This document shows, piece by piece, positions 34,341-43,063 of a stretch of 63,921 bases of DNA; the first letter of the stretch is position 1, and each line of letters starts with the position of its first letter. The notes below the pieces were generated by a model, which saw nothing but the letters and a program-made list of their open reading frames with translations, did no database searches and was not told the origin of the DNA. The stretch comes from a virus. Location of the stretch: IMG/VR virus record IMGVR_UViG_3300045806_000080, positions 1 through 63,921 of that record; one strand, 5' to 3'. The position numbers and the translations under genes are program-made.

Positions 34341-35114
34341 TCAGCTCTCCCAGGACCAGCCCGATCTCCCGAAGCCCCACTGCTGCGGCGTGAACAGCTT
34401 GCGCATCACGTCCTTGCGGGCGTCAGTACAGTGCTGCTCGAAGCTCGCCTTGAACTCCATCGCCCGCTGTGGTGCGCCTGCTCCCGCCACGTCAGTGTCA
34501 ACGCCTCGCAGCGCAAGATACGCCGCCCAATCCAGCATGTCGAGGTGGTGATCCTCGGGAACCTCTGGAACCGCGCCGAGATTTGAGGTTTCGAGCCGCA
34601 CGAGCGGCAAGCGGATGACGCGAAGCTGCCCCGTGACGCCGTCGTATGGGGCGGCGATTACAGGGTAGAGCGTCAAGTTGATCGACTGGAACGACCCCGT
34701 CTCGTCCGCGAGGACGCTCTCGTCAGTGCTCCATGCGCGGGCCTTGCCCGGAGGCAGGCTATCCAGGATCGCGGCGTCGAAGAACAGTGGATCAGGGGTG
34801 TGGTAGGCGTTCAGCGCGTCATGGCCGGCGCGCGGTAGGTCCTGGTGGTCGCCCGCCATCCTGACCGACAGGACGGCGCGGATCGCCGGATCGAGCCGAT
34901 AGGAGGCCGTGCCAGCCTCGGTCTCGATGTGCGTGACGTCGGAGGTGTTGTCGCGGATTACGAGCGCGCGGCGCGCGAGCCTGCGCTGCGCCTGGTCAAT
35001 ATAGCGAACGAGCGTCTCGTCGCTCCATAGGTAGTCCGAGGCCCCGGAGACCTGGTCGCTCTTGTCGCGCAGCAGGTTGCCGCGCAGTTCGTCAAGCAGG
35101 TCGCCGAGGGTCAT
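34341..35114 (-). CDS. Head-tail adaptor protein (DUF6682-like)
   Basis: A 257-aa protein. The N-terminal MTLGDLLDELRGNLLRDKSD, then YLWSDETLVRYIDQAQRRLARRAL and the following beta motif (YRLDPAIRAVLSVRM) match podophage adaptor proteins that sit on the portal. The C-terminal helical part (PEDHHLDMLDWAAYLALRG) is also typical. Located between capsid and ejected-protein genes, as expected. Confidence 0.75.
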   Translation of the reverse strand: MTLGDLLDELRGNLLRDKSDQVSGASDYLWSDETLVRYIDQAQRRLARRALVIRDNTSDVTHIETEAGTASYRLDPAIRAVLSVRMAGDHQDLPRAGHDALNAYHTPDPLFFDAAILDSLPPGKARAWSTDESVLADETGSFQSINLTLYPVIAAPYDGVTGQLRVIRLPLVRLETSNLGAVPEVPEDHHLDMLDWAAYLALRGVDTDVAGAGAPQRAMEFKASFEQHCTDARKDVMRKLFTPQQWGFGRSGWSWES

Positions 35115-35129
35115 CTGAGTATCTCCCCG

Positions 35130-35519
35130 TTACGCGGCGCGGTCGGCCACCCGGTAAGGATACCGCAGCTTCTTGCGGTAGCCGATGACCTGCATGTTGT
35201 CCGGGCTCACGACGGGCACGTCCATGACGGCGTTGTCGAGGATGTCGAGGATGCCGCGCGGTACGCTGACTGCGACGCCCGGCCGCAGGAGGAAGCCCGC
35301 GCCGTTGACACCGAAGAATTGCCCACCCGGCGGGATGTTGTCGTTCTCCTCCAGGAGGATGCGGACCCGATCCGGCTTGGCGTCGACCGCCCCCGGCTCG
35401 ACTGTCTTCTTGTTGGCCTCGTTCTCGGCCTTCACCTGTCTCCAGTTGCGCCGGGTTTTCGGCGTCACGGTCGCTTCAGCGGCCGGGGTTTCTTCCTCGT
35501 GCATGGTGTCGGTCTCCAC
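35130..35519 (-). CDS. Small virion-associated protein
   Basis: A 129-aa protein. After an acidic/basic N-terminus, RVRILLEENDNIPPGGQFFG, then GVAVSVPRGILDILDNAVMD and VIGYRKKLRYPYRV match a conserved small protein encoded just after the capsid gene in N4-gp56-type podophages. An internal ATG at 35504 is an alternative start. The exact role (head completion or decoration) is unknown. Confidence 0.65.
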   Translation of the reverse strand: METDTMHEEETPAAEATVTPKTRRNWRQVKAENEANKKTVEPGAVDAKPDRVRILLEENDNIPPGGQFFGVNGAGFLLRPGVAVSVPRGILDILDNAVMDVPVVSPDNMQVIGYRKKLRYPYRVADRAA

Positions 35520-35550
35520 AAAAAAGCGGGGGCACGAAGGCCCCCGAGTT
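35518..35550 (-). terminator. Rho-independent terminator after the capsid genes
   Basis: On the - strand, stem CGGGGGC / GCCCCCG with loop CTTCGT, followed by CTTTTTTG. It sits between the 35587-36063 gene and the 35130-35519 gene, so it would let capsid transcripts outnumber downstream ones. Confidence 0.75.
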
Positions 35551-35586
35551 GACCGGCCGCGGGGACAGGGCGCGACCGGAATGGGG

Positions 35587-36063
35587 TTAGCCTTCGATGC
35601 GGAAGGACAGGACCTTGGCGTTGACCGCGAGGGCCGCCGCGAAGCTGACCGAGGCGTTGCTGCCGGGGGTGCCGTCGGAGGTCGTCACGACGATCAGCGA
35701 GTTGGCGTCCTCCAGCTCGTCCGCCGGGACGGTGCCGCCGCCTGCGCCGACGACCGTCGCCGCGTTGGTGATGGTCTTGATGGTCTTCGTCGCCGGAGCG
35801 CCGTAAGCCCATTCGACCTTGATGCCGTCCGTCCAGTTCCAGACCTCGATCTTCGTCGGGTTGAAGCCGATCGGGATCGTGATGTCGTTGCCGAGCGCGG
35901 TGAAGGTCCCGTTGATCTCGTCGTCTTCGAGATCGGCCATGATGCTCGCGGCGAGCATGTTCGTCGTGGTCGTGACGCCGATCGCGCGCAGCGCGCCGGG
36001 GACCGTGTACGTCGCCGGGAAGGCCGAGCCGTGGAAGGCGACGTCGATGTAGTTGGTGGTCAT
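35587..36063 (-). CDS. Decoration-like virion protein
   Basis: A 158-aa protein, Thr/Ala/Val-rich and beta-rich (e.g. FTALGNDITIPIGFNPTKIE, then SLIVVTTSDGTPGSNASVSF). Encoded directly after the major capsid protein and before a terminator, the usual place of a capsid decoration or stabilising protein. Confidence 0.6.
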   Translation of the reverse strand: MTTNYIDVAFHGSAFPATYTVPGALRAIGVTTTTNMLAASIMADLEDDEINGTFTALGNDITIPIGFNPTKIEVWNWTDGIKVEWAYGAPATKTIKTITNAATVVGAGGGTVPADELEDANSLIVVTTSDGTPGSNASVSFAAALAVNAKVLSFRIEG

Positions 36064-36132
36064 GGTGCCCTCCTGGGGCGAAGATCAGAGGTGGGAGAGG
36101 GGGCCTAAACCCCCTCCGGCGCCTGTTGTTCG

Positions 36133-37182
36133 TTACGCGGTGCAGCCCACTTCGAGACGGCCCATGAAGGCGTCCTGGAGGATCACCGTCGCGGTCCAGA
36201 GCTTCCAGCCGACCGTCCCGCGCTGGCCGAGCGGGTCGCCCGGAGCCGGCTTGGGGTTCACGACCATCGGCGTCATCGCGGACTTGCCCTTGAGGGGCAC
36301 GATGCCGAAGGCGTCGCGGCCGAAGTAGAGCACCGGGTAGACGTCCACATTCGTGCTGGTCGAGCGCAGGCCAGTCGACCCGACCGAGCCGCCGGCTCCG
36401 GTCCAGGGCAGCAGGATCGTCGAGGTCAGGTAGCGCACCTGCTCGACCGAACCGACTTCGCCCTCGAACGGCGAGGTGTGCGGGCCGTATTTCGCGACGG
36501 GAACGAAGCCGGTCATGTCGCGGATGTCGGTCTCCAGGTCCGGGTGGCAGACCGCCATGTAGGCCGCTTCGACCGACGTCGTGTTGAAGTCGGGGTTCGA
36601 GGAGACCACCGAGGTGATCTTCTTGGCGTTCTGGCGGTTGAGGCCGGTCGTCACATGGCGCTGGTCGCCCTGCACGATCTTGGTGACGATGCTGTCGCGG
36701 CCGGCGACGCTGCCGGCGTACCAGACGTTGGTGCCCGCCTTGAGGACGTTGAACCGCAGCGTCTCGACCGTCTGGGCCGCCTGCTCGCCGAGGATGTCGG
36801 TCGCCTGCGCCAGGATCGGGTCGGTGTGGGTGTCCATGACGACGTCGGTGATCGTGATGTAGTCGCCGTACTGGGCCAACGTGACCGTGTAGTCGGTGTT
36901 GGCGAGCGTCGAGCCCGAGGGGGTCACGCCTTCGATCAGCGGCGTGGTGGCCAGCGGCATGCTGAAGCCATCCGAGCCGATCGCGTCGGGTCCGGCCGCG
37001 CCAGCCGAGCCCTTCATGTAGTAGCGGCGGAACTTGGCGGTCTGCGTCGAGTTCGTCGGCAGCGGGTAGGTCTGGCCGAAGCGTTCGAGCTGGAGCAGCG
37101 GCAGCGCGCGCTTCAGCATGCGGACCACCGCGTAGGCGGCGATTGCCGGCGAGATGTCGCCGTAGCCGGTGATGACAGTCAT
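36133..37182 (-). CDS. Major capsid protein, N4-gp56 family
   Basis: A 349-aa protein starting at ATG 37182 (MTVITGYGDIS). Family-defining motifs: LERFGQTYPLPTNSTQTAKF, then LAQYGDYITITDVVMDTHTD and LRFNVLKAGTNVWYAG. The C-terminal GRDAFGIVPLKG is also typical of N4-gp56 capsid proteins. It forms the icosahedral head. Flanked by a scaffold-like gene upstream and a decoration-like gene downstream. Confidence 0.9.
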   Translation of the reverse strand: MTVITGYGDISPAIAAYAVVRMLKRALPLLQLERFGQTYPLPTNSTQTAKFRRYYMKGSAGAAGPDAIGSDGFSMPLATTPLIEGVTPSGSTLANTDYTVTLAQYGDYITITDVVMDTHTDPILAQATDILGEQAAQTVETLRFNVLKAGTNVWYAGSVAGRDSIVTKIVQGDQRHVTTGLNRQNAKKITSVVSSNPDFNTTSVEAAYMAVCHPDLETDIRDMTGFVPVAKYGPHTSPFEGEVGSVEQVRYLTSTILLPWTGAGGSVGSTGLRSTSTNVDVYPVLYFGRDAFGIVPLKGKSAMTPMVVNPKPAPGDPLGQRGTVGWKLWTATVILQDAFMGRLEVGCTA

Positions 37183-37224
37183 GATCGTGCTCCCAGGCAC
37201 ATCCGCGCTCTGGGAGCGCGGGGG

Positions 37225-38118
37225 TTAAGCCTTGGCGAAGGCCGCGAACGCGGTGTCGAAGTCGATGAGTTCGCTGGGGACGTTCGCCGTCCGTTTGGAG
37301 CTGACTGGTGCCAGGGCTTCTGCCGCCTGCTTGGCAGCCTGGGATAGTCCGGTCTCCACCTTCGCTGGGACATCGGTCGCCGGTTTCGGCTGTGCCGTTC
37401 CGGTCGCTTGTCTCCAGCGTCCGACGAGGTCACTGATCTCGCCGACGTCTCCACCCTCGATAACACTGTTGTAGGCGGTGCGCAAGTATCCGGGGATGTT
37501 GCGGTCCTCGCGAGCCCACTTGACTACAGGGTCACGCACCGTGTCGTAGTCCGGGATCGCCGCCTTCAGCGCCATGTAGTGATGGTCGGTCTGCACCGTC
37601 TGGAGGTTCTGGAGCTGCGGGCCGATCGCTTTCGCGACCTCCTGGAACACGAAGGCGTTGTTCTGCGCCGAGGTGCCGCGCGCCATGAGCGCGAACGCGT
37701 CGAAGATGTCCGGCCAGTCCTCGCGGAACTTCGCTATGCGGCCCTCCTCGTCGTCAGTGTACAACGGCGGAGCCTGCACCGGCTGTGGCTGCGGCTGCTG
37801 GACGACCGGCTGGCGCTTGTCGAGAATGTCGGCCAGCCGCGTCAGCAGGTCAGTGTCCCCGGCCACAGGTGCCGATGGGGTCTCTACGGGCGCGACGACC
37901 GGCGTCTCGACCGGAGGCGTGACCCCATCGGCACCTGTGGCCGGCACTTCGCCCTTGGGCACATCCGTGGCCGGTGGGTCGGTGACGACGGGGGTCTCTA
38001 CTGGCGGCGTGACCGCCACAACTGGATCGACCACCGGCTGACCAAAGCTGACCGGAGGCTTCTCGTCGGGTTTGAGCCGTGCGAGCTGGTCGAAATACTG
38101 TTCAAACTCGTCAGCCAT
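37225..38118 (-). CDS. Scaffold-like head morphogenesis protein
   Basis: A 297-aa protein. The N-terminal half is acidic and Pro/Val/Thr-rich with PPVETPVV repeats. The C-terminal half is helical (FREDWPDIFDAFALMARGT, then ISDLVGRWRQATG), ending in a Lys/Ala tail. Composition and position before the capsid gene fit a scaffolding protein. A 24-bp perfect inverted repeat lies in its coding sequence. Confidence 0.65.
   Translation of the reverse strand: MADEFEQYFDQLARLKPDEKPPVSFGQPVVDPVVAVTPPVETPVVTDPPATDVPKGEVPATGADGVTPPVETPVVAPVETPSAPVAGDTDLLTRLADILDKRQPVVQQPQPQPVQAPPLYTDDEEGRIAKFREDWPDIFDAFALMARGTSAQNNAFVFQEVAKAIGPQLQNLQTVQTDHHYMALKAAIPDYDTVRDPVVKWAREDRNIPGYLRTAYNSVIEGGDVGEISDLVGRWRQATGTAQPKPATDVPAKVETGLSQAAKQAAEALAPVSSKRTANVPSELIDFDTAFAAFAKA
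37859..37944. repeat. 24-bp perfect inverted repeat inside the scaffold gene
   Basis: Arms at 37859-37882 and 37921-37944 are perfect reverse complements with a 38-nt loop. The arms encode different peptides (SAPVAG and PATGADG), so the symmetry is not a protein requirement. Confidence 0.8.
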
Positions 38119-38380
38119 TGCTGGTCTCCTTCGGGATCATGGGCCGCGGCGTGGTCAGCCGCGTGAGCAAGTGGCGAAGCGCGGTGGCCTCGCCTTGTAG
38201 GGGCGCAAATCGGGTGGGATCGGCGGTCAGGAGCGCGTCGCGCGCCTCCTCAAACTCCAGGCGGAGGAGCCTGATCATCGCCGCCACCTCCGGGCTGCTG
38301 TCCTTCAGCCTCTGGAGGCTGTCCGCCAAGGCCGCTATCTCCTGGCGGCGGGAGAGCGGCGGGTTGTTGGGCTGCGCCAT
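38111..38380 (-). CDS. Small helical protein
   Basis: An 89-aa protein with a coiled-coil-like centre (LADSLQRLKDSSPEVAAMIRLLRLEFEEAR). It starts inside the portal gene (131-nt overlap in another frame) and overlaps the scaffold-like gene by 8 nt. Probably a small head-assembly factor. Confidence 0.55.
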   Translation of the reverse strand: MAQPNNPPLSRRQEIAALADSLQRLKDSSPEVAAMIRLLRLEFEEARDALLTADPTRFAPLQGEATALRHLLTRLTTPRPMIPKETSNG

Positions 38381-40475
38381 TGATGTTCAGTCCCCGTTCG
38401 AGAATGTCGAGGAACGCCCCGACCGTCTGCGCATCGGCCGCGGCTGTATTCTTCGAGCCTGCGGAGATGTTCTTGTAGGCGTCGGAGAGCAGCTTCCTGA
38501 GCGTGGCCTGGGCCAGCTCCTTCTGCTGGTTCTCCTGCTCCTCCTGCTCCTGGGTCTGGGCCTGCTGCCGGCGCTGCGCCTCGCTGTCGCTGACCAGAAC
38601 GTCGTCCATGTCGCGCGAGCGGAGCCGGTAGGTGAGCAGCTTTTTGCTGTCGACGTAGACCTTCTCCTCGGGGGTCATGGTCTGCACGAGCTGGTCGGCC
38701 TGCATCCCCTTCACTTCCTTGGCGATGAGGCTCGTCGCGCCGCGGGCGATCACGTTGTAGTCGCCGGCATGCACCTTCTTCGGGTTGAAGACCCGGTTGA
38801 ACTGGACGATCGAGGTGACTACGGACTGGGTGAGACCGTCGAAGGCCCGGACCATGTCCTTGAAAGGCAGAGCCGCGTTGCCGCGCAGCATGGACGCGCC
38901 CGCTGCCGTCCGCATTGGCTCACTCGGGGCCTGCGAGGGGTCGCCCCCGTTCGCCGGCCCGACAAACGTCTCCGTGTCAGCGAATTTGAGCCCAAGGGTG
39001 ATGACCTCCATCAGCTCCTTCATGTGGCTGTCGATCTGGACGTTGCGCACCGCCGGCCACTGGGCGGCCATGTCGGTGCCCTCGCGATACCAAATCTTGT
39101 AGGAGGAGATGCTGGAGAGGTCCTGGTCGGCCCGGAGCAGATCGGTGTTCAACTCGACGTTCGGCCCGCAGGTCACCGAAGCGTTGTCGAGCAGCATGCG
39201 CGTCGCCGCGGCGACCATCATCTGGCTGTCGCGGATCGCGTTGGGCAGCCCGAAGCCGATCGGCGAGGTGTCGTCCTTGTCGTAGAGGAACGGATGCAGC
39301 GTCTTCACGTCGTGGCCGAGCTTCTTCCACGGGTCGAGCGCGCACTTGATGACGTTGCCCGCCACGAACCAGATTTCGGCGTCCAGCTCGTCGGTGATCT
39401 TGTCCTCGGGCACGTCGCCGCCGCAGTCGGCGAGGCTCTGCCCATCGAGCTTGCCGTACCATGCGAGCACCTCGTATTTCTGGCTGTCGGCCTTCATGTC
39501 GTTGACATTGGCCTTCACGCCCATGACGCGCAGCTCTTGCTCGTACTCCAGTGGCTTATAGTTGCCGACCGGGTACATCCGCAGGTAGGTCTTGATCACG
39601 TCGCTCATGAAGTCGGAGCGCTTGGCCAGCGCGACGAGTTGCGACTTGGACATCACCTTGCGGAGGAAATAGCCGTCCATCGACGCGAAGGTCTTGGCCG
39701 CCAGGTCGGGGAAGAAGTCCCACACCGGCACGAACTCGAACAGCGGTCGGAAGCAGTCCACCTTGGTCGGTGTCGGGATTTGCTGCCCCGTCTGCGGGTC
39801 CGGCGTCATGTCCCAGATGACCGTCTTCGACTTGCGCGCGAAGGGGCCGCGCAGGAGCCCCAGGCCGTACTGGATGCCCGACTGGAGCACCTCGCGGTTG
39901 AGGGCGATGTAGTCGTAGTCCTGGCCGCCCCCTAGCTCCTGGAGCTGGTCGTCGATCACGACGCTGAGCTTCTCGGCCCGGTCGATCATGAGCTGGTGGA
40001 TCGCGTCCATGGCGTAGTCGAGCGTCATGGGCTTGGGCTGGACACCGGCCGCCTGGTCCTTCGTCTGCGCCGCCTGGACCGCCTCCTTGACGTCGTCCAT
40101 CGTGATGTCGGGGTCCGGCGCGGGCTGAAGCTCCCAGTTCCGCTCGTTGCCGGGGAACATCAGGTTCATCAGGTGCGAGAGCACTGTAATGCACTTCACG
40201 CGGGTGATCCGCGGATACGCCTTCGAGCGGTTCGGGCTCATCAACTGCTCGACCTCGGGATCGTAGATGCCGAGGTACTGGCGCTGATTGCGCAGCCAGC
40301 GCAGCTCGGCGATCCGGCGATCGCTGCGGTACTGATCGAACAGCGACATGAGCCGCACGCCGAGCATGCGGAGCTGCTCCGACTTCACGACCGTGACCGG
40401 CGCGTCGGCGGTCCCGCCCGGAACGGGTACATTCGGCGGCTCGATCTCGGAGGGGACTGTCGCTGGGACTGGCAT
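38250..40475 (-). CDS. Portal protein
   Basis: A 741-aa protein, the size of podophage portals. The N-terminal LRMLGVRLMSLFDQYRSDRR, then RITRVKCITVLSHLMNLMFP and the C-terminal Gln-rich coiled region (EAQRRQQAQTQEQEEQENQQ) are typical of N4/T7-type portals. A Pro/Gly-rich tail follows. It forms the dodecameric DNA channel. It lies after terminase and starts 7 nt from its promoter -10, which makes the message nearly leaderless. Confidence 0.8.
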   Translation of the reverse strand: MPVPATVPSEIEPPNVPVPGGTADAPVTVVKSEQLRMLGVRLMSLFDQYRSDRRIAELRWLRNQRQYLGIYDPEVEQLMSPNRSKAYPRITRVKCITVLSHLMNLMFPGNERNWELQPAPDPDITMDDVKEAVQAAQTKDQAAGVQPKPMTLDYAMDAIHQLMIDRAEKLSVVIDDQLQELGGGQDYDYIALNREVLQSGIQYGLGLLRGPFARKSKTVIWDMTPDPQTGQQIPTPTKVDCFRPLFEFVPVWDFFPDLAAKTFASMDGYFLRKVMSKSQLVALAKRSDFMSDVIKTYLRMYPVGNYKPLEYEQELRVMGVKANVNDMKADSQKYEVLAWYGKLDGQSLADCGGDVPEDKITDELDAEIWFVAGNVIKCALDPWKKLGHDVKTLHPFLYDKDDTSPIGFGLPNAIRDSQMMVAAATRMLLDNASVTCGPNVELNTDLLRADQDLSSISSYKIWYREGTDMAAQWPAVRNVQIDSHMKELMEVITLGLKFADTETFVGPANGGDPSQAPSEPMRTAAGASMLRGNAALPFKDMVRAFDGLTQSVVTSIVQFNRVFNPKKVHAGDYNVIARGATSLIAKEVKGMQADQLVQTMTPEEKVYVDSKKLLTYRLRSRDMDDVLVSDSEAQRRQQAQTQEQEEQENQQKELAQATLRKLLSDAYKNISAGSKNTAAADAQTVGAFLDILERGLNINGAAQQPAALPPPGDSGLGGQPPEAEGQQPGGGGDDQAPPPGV

Positions 40476-40510
40476 TGCACTGACATACAGCCACGTCAGT
40501 ACACTGACAA
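40476..40510 (-). promoter_or_regulatory. Portal promoter with two elements, nearly leaderless
   Basis: On the - strand, TTGTCA (40510-40505), a 17-bp spacer and TATGTC (40487-40482). TTGTCAGTGTA forms the -35, and a second copy, TGTCAGTGCA (40485-40476), ends one base before the portal ATG (40475). Only 6 nt separate the -10 from ATG. Confidence 0.6.
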
Positions 40511-40517
40511 GATGGGG

Positions 40518-42035
40518 TCAGCGCATGTGGTATTCGCTGCCCTGCGGCCTCGGCGGGGTGAACGCCTTGCCGCCCCGGTCGTCGCGCATCACGCCCTTGT
40601 GGAAGTAGCGGAGCCCGTAGCCAAAGGCGTCACCGGGATGGCTCCACTGGTTCTTCTCCGGGTCGGCGTCCTTTATCTGGTCCTTCTTGATGTCCATCGC
40701 GAAGCGCCAGCCGCCCTTCAGCGCGCGGACCAGCACCGGGCAGTGGATCGGGTCGATCAGCAGCGCCGGCCCGCCCTCGACCAGCGTCGAGCAATAGTGG
40801 TCGATCGCGTTCAGACGCAGCGGCAGGCGGTTGTTGGTCTCGATCTTGACGTTCTCGTTGCCGAACTCCGAACGGAAGGTGGCGACGATCGTCTTTTCGT
40901 CGTTGGCCGAGCGGTTGGCCGCCGCCGGGTCCGGGGCGAACATGAGCCGCGCCTCCGGGAACCGCTCGCGAACATAGGGGCGGAGCCGCTCGGTGATCAG
41001 GCGCTTGGCCCCGTAGCCGCTCTGGACCAGCTCTCCGAGCACCACGATGCGCCCGAACAGGTCCTGCTGCATGAAGATCAGCGCCGAGCCTGCCAGGCCT
41101 GGGTCGAGCCCGACGATGAGGCGCAGGTGGCGGTTGAAGCGCAGCTCGCGCGGGGCGACGTGCAACTCGGGCCGGAAGGTCTTGACCACCGCGGTGCCGC
41201 CGACGCTGAAGCCCCACTCTGCGTCGATGAACTGCTTGACCCACTCCTTCGACTTCCCCTTCGCCAGGTTCTTGTAGTAGCCCTTGGGCAGGTGCTCGAT
41301 GTTCTCAGCGTCCGGGGCCGTGCCTGACGGCTGGTGGTAGTACCAGGAGCTGATGTCCTCCGGGACGTGCTCGAACGCCTCGTAGGCGGCCTGGGCCTCG
41401 TCGGTGCCGGGGAACTTGACCTGGACGCTGCCGGCCCACTCGCCAGTGTCGGCGTTCAGCTTGCCGTGCAGGTCGTCGAACCACCAGTTGTCCTCGGTGC
41501 CTGGGTTGGACGCGCCCCACATCCCGTAATTGGTGCAGCCGACGTCGCCAGGCGGCTTGTAGCGCCCGAGCCGCCCCGAGAGGCCCTCGATGATCTTCCG
41601 CGGAATTTCGACGAACTCGTCGATCAGGGCGAAGGTGATCTCCAGGCCGAGCACGCGGGTGACGTCGGCCGGCGTATCGAGCGCTCGGAACAGCACCTCG
41701 CACTCGACGTCACCGTAGCGCAGCGTGAACTTGTTCTCGCTCGCCTTCCACTCGCCAGCTACCCCGTCCTGGAACCAGTAATTCCAGGATACGAGGGTGT
41801 TGTCACGGAGCTGGGGAAAGGTGTTGCGGACGACGACGGCGCGTGAGTAGCGTATGCCGTCCGGGCTTTTGACCTGCATGCTGGCCATGAAGACCAGCTT
41901 GAAAAACATCCCCGTGGTCTTGGCCGAACCGAACGGTCCAACGATCCAGGTGTAGAACAGCTCGTCCGGCACATAGCGTTTGATGTACGCTTTGACGATC
42001 TCCGGGGGCTTGTAGTTTATGACGCTGGTGGTCAT
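40518..42035 (-). CDS. terL: Terminase large subunit
   Basis: A 505-aa protein. The N-terminal ATPase has Walker A GPFGSAKT (33-40), Walker B FALIDE (135-140) and a coupling region (MWGASNPGT). The C-terminal nuclease has the acidic strands LIVGLDPG (Asp311), FAPDPAAANRS (about 377-388) and HPGDAFGYGL (about 472-481). It packages the genome with the small subunit at 43781-44215. The stop precedes the portal promoter. Confidence 0.9.
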   Translation of the reverse strand: MTTSVINYKPPEIVKAYIKRYVPDELFYTWIVGPFGSAKTTGMFFKLVFMASMQVKSPDGIRYSRAVVVRNTFPQLRDNTLVSWNYWFQDGVAGEWKASENKFTLRYGDVECEVLFRALDTPADVTRVLGLEITFALIDEFVEIPRKIIEGLSGRLGRYKPPGDVGCTNYGMWGASNPGTEDNWWFDDLHGKLNADTGEWAGSVQVKFPGTDEAQAAYEAFEHVPEDISSWYYHQPSGTAPDAENIEHLPKGYYKNLAKGKSKEWVKQFIDAEWGFSVGGTAVVKTFRPELHVAPRELRFNRHLRLIVGLDPGLAGSALIFMQQDLFGRIVVLGELVQSGYGAKRLITERLRPYVRERFPEARLMFAPDPAAANRSANDEKTIVATFRSEFGNENVKIETNNRLPLRLNAIDHYCSTLVEGGPALLIDPIHCPVLVRALKGGWRFAMDIKKDQIKDADPEKNQWSHPGDAFGYGLRYFHKGVMRDDRGGKAFTPPRPQGSEYHMR

Positions 42036-42048
42036 GGCGCATCGCCGA

Positions 42049-42162
42049 TCACTCGTCCTCGTCCCGGCGGTCGTCCTTCGCGATCCCCCACAGGGACCCG
42101 ACGACGCTGACGACGAAGGTGAGGAGCACGTAGACGCCGAGCCCGTAGATGAAGATGGTCAT
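42049..42162 (-). CDS. Small membrane protein
   Basis: A 37-aa protein, MTIFIYGLGVYVLLTFVVSV then VGSLWGIAKDDRRDEDE: one transmembrane helix and a charged cytoplasmic tail. Its ATG overlaps the stop of the next small TM gene. Second of two back-to-back mini membrane proteins before terminase. Confidence 0.55.
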   Translation of the reverse strand: MTIFIYGLGVYVLLTFVVSVVGSLWGIAKDDRRDEDE

Positions 42163-42278
42163 CGGGTCCCCCGTGTCGCTCTGAGGTAGTTCGTCCACAG
42201 CTCGCTCGGTGCGAGCCAGGAGCTGGCCCAGATGCTGAAGACCGCGATCGGCCAGACGCGCCAGAAGACGAGCGGCAC
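42159..42278 (-). CDS. Small membrane protein
   Basis: A 39-aa product from GTG 42278 (MPLVFWRVWPIAVFSIWASS, then WLAPSELWTNYLRATRGTR), with one Trp-rich hydrophobic helix. It overlaps the following gene by ATGA and starts 4 nt after the stop of 42283-42606. Confidence 0.45.
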   Translation of the reverse strand: MPLVFWRVWPIAVFSIWASSWLAPSELWTNYLRATRGTR

Positions 42279-42282
42279 GGCG

Positions 42283-42606
42283 TCAGACCTTGCTGACGAT
42301 GGTCTGGACGGCGCTCTCAGCCTTGGAGACGGCGCTCTCGGCTTTGGAAACCGACGCACGCACCGACTTCGTCCCCTTGCCCAGTCTGGCCAGCAGCCCT
42401 GGGACGTACTTCTGGTAGAGGACCACGACGGCGACGCCGAGAGCGAAGATGCCGCCGAACATTAGCACGCGCTCGACGAGATCGAGCGACGGCAGGTAGC
42501 CGGAGACGTCGGGGAGGGTAGACCTGGAGCCGGCCTCCCTGAGCGCGTCGACGGACTTGGTAAGCGCGGCGAGAGCCGGGGTGACGTCCGGGCAGGCGTA
42601 GGTCAT
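42283..42606 (-). CDS. Single-pass membrane protein
   Basis: A 107-aa protein. A central transmembrane helix (VLMFGGIFALGVAVVVLYQK, ~47-66) is followed by an amphipathic C-terminal coil with a repeated SKAESAV unit. It could be a holin or antiholin-type protein, but it lies near terminase, not lysis, so function is open. Confidence 0.6.
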   Translation of the reverse strand: MTYACPDVTPALAALTKSVDALREAGSRSTLPDVSGYLPSLDLVERVLMFGGIFALGVAVVVLYQKYVPGLLARLGKGTKSVRASVSKAESAVSKAESAVQTIVSKV

Positions 42607-42617
42607 GGCCGGCGCTC

Positions 42618-42824
42618 CTACTTGGCGGCTTCGACGAGGGCGTTGGTCGCGTTCGCCACGGCGTTCGCCACGGCGTTGAGCCGCGCGACGTGCTGCGTGA
42701 TCACAGCCTCTTTGCCCTGGTGGGTCTTCACGATATCGGACGCCGAGGCTGCGGCGGCACCGAGCGCGTTCGCCGCTGCTTCGAGCCGGGAGGCGATGTT
42801 GTTGAGGTCGTCGATGGCGGGCAT
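42618..42824 (-). CDS. Small Ala-rich coiled-coil protein
   Basis: A 68-aa protein, MPAIDDLNNIASRLEAAANA...VARLNAVANAVANATNALVEAAK: continuous heptad-like helices, no membrane segment. First gene after the strong TTGTCA/TATAAA promoter. Confidence 0.6.
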   Translation of the reverse strand: MPAIDDLNNIASRLEAAANALGAAAASASDIVKTHQGKEAVITQHVARLNAVANAVANATNALVEAAK

Positions 42825-42858
42825 TGGTGCGAACCCCTGCGCCTGAGTGGCGGAGGTA

Positions 42859-42904
42859 TTTATACGCCCGGCTATCTACACTGACAAGCGACGCAACACT
42901 GACA
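42859..42904 (-). promoter_or_regulatory. Strong TTGTCAGTGTA promoter with TATAAA -10
   Basis: On the - strand, TTGTCA (42887-42882), a 17-bp spacer and TATAAA (42864-42859), the best -10 match of the set. A second element copy (TTGTCAGTGTT) lies just upstream at 42905-42895. It drives the small membrane genes and probably terminase. Confidence 0.7.
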
Positions 42905-42931
42905 AGTAGGTGGTGCCCCTGCCCGATTTCT

Positions 42932-43060
42932 TCACGCTGCCTTCTGCGGGAACGCGGGGTTGGCGATCGCGCGGCTCCACTCGCTGAGCGACCCGCTCCA
43001 CACGAGGGCGGTGCCTACCCAGACTTCGATGGTGTCGTCTCCGCGGACGATCTTGAGCAT
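42932..43060 (-). CDS. Very small hypothetical protein
   Basis: A 42-aa protein, MLKIVRGDDTIEVWVGTALV then WSGSLSEWSRAIANPAFPQKAA. It starts 3 nt after the preceding TM gene's stop. Function unknown. Confidence 0.5.
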   Translation of the reverse strand: MLKIVRGDDTIEVWVGTALVWSGSLSEWSRAIANPAFPQKAA

Positions 43061-43063
43061 GGC

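Noticed and set aside
37756-37765. Element copies inside genes (for example 37756, 34487, 54008)
   Set aside because: They lack promoter context and differ from the full element; likely chance.
42049-42606. A clear holin among the small membrane genes before terminase
   Set aside because: Topology alone is not enough and the position is far from the lysis cluster.
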